Origin: Triops longicaudatus
Taxonomy: Eukaryota > Arthropoda > Branchiopoda > Notostraca > Triopsidae
Assembly (NCBI GenBank): GCA_022885665.1
Contig: JAGQDJ010000050.1
Location: forward strand, 62,001-126,000
Length of the DNA: 64,000 nucleotides
Direction: 5' to 3'
Below the pieces are notes generated by a model, which saw nothing but the letters and a program-made list of their open reading frames with translations, did no database searches and was not told the origin of the DNA. The position numbers and the translations under genes were made by a program. Positions within the stretch are counted from its first letter, which is position 1. The number at the start of each line of letters is the position of its first letter. Shown in pieces: positions 61,701 to 64,000 of this stretch.

Positions 61701-63222
61701 TGTTTTGATTGTATACGTCGACTCAGCGAAATTTTTACCGGTACGTTTGAGTTGAGAAATAAGATGTTTTTAAAACGCGGTATAACTTGGGCAATTTTCT
61801 AGTCGGCGCGAAGTACGTCGAAACCTGATCCGTATGTGGTGGTTACCGCCGGCAATCGAACCCATCAAACGGCCGTCCGTCAGAAAACTCTTGATCCAGT
61901 GTGGGAGCAAGCGTTTACGTTTCTCATTTGCAATCCTGAATCTGATGATCTGTACTTTAAAGTAGGTTTTGTTCGTTTTTTCATTATTATTTTTCGTTAT
62001 TTTTCTATTATTTTTTCTATGCTATTTTTTCCTGTGCGGCTATTTGTTAAGTCTGCTTCTCTTTGTAGATTATGGACCAGAAGACTGGTAGCGAACTCGG
62101 AAATAAGAAGATTACCTTAGTGTCGCTGTTAACCCAGCCGGGTATGGAGTTGAGTCAACAGCCTCTTACGCTGAAGAATTCGGGTCCAGAAACTAAGCTG
62201 CTCGTGTCAGTGCAGCTCAAAGTGATGGAAATGGGCACGCCCCAAGAAGACGAACCGCCTTCTCCACTCTCGAAAGAGGCGCCTAAGCCAACTGGTCAGA
62301 AAACTGCGGAACCAGTCAAGGAGCCACCCAAAGACAGCTCCAAATCTCCATCACCTCCGGCAATGAGTGAAGAGAATACCAAGCCTGCATCGTCTCCAGC
62401 TTCCGAAAAATCCGTTTCTCCAAGTCCGGCCCCCTCGGCAGCTCCAAGTGAAGAGAAAACGAAAGTCAGTCCCCAACCCTCGGCGTCTGAAGACGTAATA
62501 GCGTCGGTTATTAACCCTGTCTTAGCAAGTTCGCAGTTTCTTCAGCGCGAAGGTTCGCTAAGGAAACGGAGAAAGTAAGCTTGACGTATTTTATCCCAAC
62601 GAACTTACATTGATTGGGTTTTAGTCACGTGAGCTGTGGCCAAGTTCAGCTAACATTGCGCTACGCGGCACCTAGGCAAAAACTGGTTGTGGTCGTACAC
62701 CAGGCTAGGTAAAAGTTTTAAAATTCTATTTCTGTAGTAAATTTAACGCGTGATGAACAGAGATTTACCTGGTGCGCAAGATCCAGATCTGCCCGATCCC
62801 TACATCAAACTGTATCTCCTGCCTGATCGTTCATCAGCAGGAAAGCGAAAAACGGAAGTAAATATAATTGTATTTTTTTTTAAGTGGATGTGCATTAATA
62901 AGCATTGTTCGCACTTAGGTTGTGAAAGATAACGTAAACCCAGTATACGATGAGACCTTCGAGTTCACAGTTTCGTCGTCTGAACTCTCTTCCAGGGAAT
63001 TGGAGGTAATGGTAACTAATCGGAAGCAAGGGCTTTTTGCGCGTAGTCCAGTAATGGGACAAGTAAGTCGAGCGATTTTTATTTTAGGATATTCATTAAT
63101 AATCTCGGCAAGCACTACAATCTACATCATTGTATTGTATTTAGACCAAAATTAATCTCGGAGAATTCAACTGGAGCCAGACCGTGACAGACTGGTTCGA
63201 ACTGGCACCGGAAGGTTTTTGA
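58746..63222 (+). CDS. ESYT2: Extended synaptotagmin (SMP plus three C2 domains)
   Basis: Constitutive exons: 58746-59087, 59231-59272, 59356-59496, 59550-59693, 59751-60017, 60140-60310, then one of three alternative exons 7, then 61398-61446, 61501-61590, 61660-61740, 61803-61961, 62069-62574, 62625-62708, 62761-62857, 62919-63062, 63145-63222. With exon 7a the product is 826 aa. A membrane hairpin (about 47-76) anchors it in the ER. The SMP lipid-transfer domain is about 115-312 (PRIGGVKVYD, PLIGGLQIFFLNNP). C2A (313-445) has KSDPY in loop 1. C2B lacks the loop-3 Asp cluster (MDQKTGSELGN). A Pro/Ser/Glu-rich linker (about 570-690) precedes C2C. The family tethers ER to plasma membrane and moves lipids in response to Ca2+. 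ATG 58746 is the first in frame after the acceptor at 58730. The number suffix of the symbol is by resemblance to ESYT2/3. Confidence 0.94.
60451..60536 (+). CDS. ESYT2: ESYT alternative exon 7a (C2A second half)
   Basis: 86 nt, entered in phase 0 after CTCCTCAG and left in phase 2 at GTAATA. It encodes CLVQQEKGQILRVVVMDQD, then a loop with D-x-D-x4-D-D (DQDEGSEDD), and ends PLGR. The W-to-G spacing across the exon 6/7 junction equals that of human ESYT2. Loop 3 length equals that of synaptotagmin C2A. Confidence 0.85.
60887..60984 (+). CDS. ESYT2: ESYT alternative exon 7b (C2A second half)
   Basis: 98 nt, phase 0 in, phase 2 out, ending in L-G-R like 7a. It encodes AKVEAYRTQILFLQVWDYD and a long loop (DYDPGFPGVMNDD) in which the first and last Asp are four to five residues further apart than in 7a and 7c. 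Its donor is the weak GTGCGC, and its acceptor AACAAAAG has the pyrimidine tract displaced upstream. It is homologous in position and pattern to 7a, hence a duplicated alternative exon. Confidence 0.82.
61182..61258 (+). CDS. ESYT2: ESYT alternative exon 7c (C2A second half)
   Basis: 77 nt from the only available AG (AAAAACAG), phase 0 in, phase 2 out, donor GTAGTT. It encodes LMALVGQHVSLTLFDKD and loop DKDTKNDDFLGR, the closest of the three to the ESYT2 consensus DEDPDKDDFLG. With this acceptor it is two residues short compared with 7a. The frame stays open upstream through WDSVCNVEKQ, which echoes WDFYCE at the end of exon 6, so the duplicated unit may once have been longer. The exon boundary is less certain than for 7a and 7b. 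Confidence 0.7.
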
Positions 63223-63873
63223 AGGAAAAAGTGCGGTGCGCAGCTATATTTCTTTCCCTGTGAAAATTTGCTATTTTTTCGCCTTCAGAAGCCAAAACTC
63301 TGTCAGCTCTCTAGGCAGCTTTTAAATCTAAACGTCATTTGGCTAGTCCCTTGGCTCTCGCAAGCTTAGCTTGCTCACTTTTAGTTTGAAAAGGAAAGTG
63401 AGTAGAGATGAGCAGAAACAGTGCACTTGATTTACCTTTTTCTGGTGTTAGCATTTAGGGATATTGTTTAGAAAAAAGGCCATTTATTCATAGAATAACT
63501 TAGGGATGATATAACCCACATTTACAAAACTCTTTGACTTACAGCCAACAAATTGTACTTCACTTTAGATTGGATATTTTGTAACGTGAAACAAAACAAG
63601 TGGTATTCTTACGAACACTGCGCCTAAGCTGGCAAACTATGTACACCGTCCTATATGCAAAAGATATTTCGTGTGATTTCTTCATGTGCTTAGTCACCGT
63701 ATGTATAACCATCTTATGAGGGCAGCTTGCTCTTGTGCTTCTCCAAAATATGAGCCTCCAAAGCCTTGGAATTCCCTTTGCTTTGCCATTTACACAGTAG
63801 ACAAGTTAACCTCCGTTCCGTCACTGAAAAGTAAAAACATTTTTTTCAAACTCATTTACCTAACTTAAGTCAG
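63223..63873. other. Convergent 3' region after ESYT
   Basis: 651 bp with no recognised coding exon. TTTATT at 63484-63489 reads AATAAA on the minus strand and could end the zinc-finger gene. Confidence 0.5.
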
Positions 63874-64000
63874 TTAGTACACTATAAGAGTACCTCCATG
63901 CTGGGCAACGTGCTTTACAAAACCGGTAGTGGTAGTAAACCTTTCGTGGCACTTTGGACAAGGCTTGGAAGATATACCGGGCACCTTATCAGAAGTCGAG
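63874..64000 (-). CDS. C2H2 zinc-finger protein, C-terminal fragment (5' end outside window)
   Basis: Read from 63999 on the minus strand, the frame is open to TAA at 63876-63874 and encodes about 41 residues. They include CPKCHERFTTTTGFVKHVAQH, an exact C-x2-C-x12-H-x3-H zinc finger with the usual aromatic after the second Cys and a hydrophobic before the first His. The segment upstream of it (TSDKVPGISSKP) is unremarkable. The rest of the gene lies beyond the window. It may be the last exon, or the exon may end at the GGTACT within it; the family cannot be named. Confidence 0.65.
   Translation of the reverse strand, partial: STSDKVPGISSKPCPKCHERFTTTTGFVKHVAQHGGTLIVY

Noticed and set aside
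63686..63868. 60-codon plus-strand frame at the window end
   Set aside because: Antisense to the region just downstream of the zinc-finger fragment; no domain and no splice support.

Overview
This window is nuclear DNA from an invertebrate animal. All recognisable genes are metazoan orthologues split by canonical GT-AG introns. Most introns in the right-hand two thirds are only about 50-70 bp. Base composition is moderately AT-rich and polyadenylation signals are of the AATAAA type. Gene content and compact introns fit a small-genome invertebrate such as a branchiopod crustacean, mite or tardigrade, but I cannot fix the species or even the phylum. I found no prokaryotic operon, CRISPR array, rRNA or tRNA. 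Exon coordinates were traced by hand from splice signals, reading-frame phase and remembered family sequence. Every multi-exon gene listed closes in frame.

Layout. 1-6105 is non-coding as far as I can see, apart from a hAT-type MITE (695-1027) and a hairpin. 6106-19092 (+) is an RBM24/RBM38-like RNA-binding protein with an 8.8-kb intron, in a gene-poor 21-kb block. 21931-24280 (-) is NMD3, divergent from DHFR (24565-25450, +). Next come a small glycine-rich single-pass membrane protein (25790-26515, +), PDIA6 (26956-28764, -), divergent elongin A (29129-31481, +), convergent TAF5L/wda-like (31667-33923, -) and NCBP2/CBP20 (35182-35839, +). 37680-57492 (+) is a complete 48-exon BLTP1 (KIAA1109/tweek) gene of about 4,780 codons. 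58746-63222 (+) is an extended synaptotagmin with an SMP domain and three C2 domains. The last about 130 bp hold the end of a C2H2 zinc-finger gene on the minus strand.

How the genes relate. NMD3, DHFR, PDIA6, elongin A, TAF5L and NCBP2 are housekeeping genes packed head-to-head and tail-to-tail with short shared promoters (284 and 364 bp) and short convergent tails (185 and 440 bp). RBM24 is probably a tissue-regulated gene embedded in regulatory DNA. BLTP1 and ESYT, both lipid-transfer proteins of ER contact sites, are same-strand neighbours 1.25 kb apart.

The most striking observation is in ESYT. Three tandem candidate exons (60451-60536, 60887-60984, 61182-61258) each encode the second half of the C2A core, with Ca2+-binding loop 3. 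All have length 2 modulo 3, enter in phase 0 and leave in phase 2 at the same L-G-R, so including two of them would break the frame. This looks like a mutually exclusive exon cassette that would swap the calcium and membrane-binding loop of an ER-plasma membrane tether.
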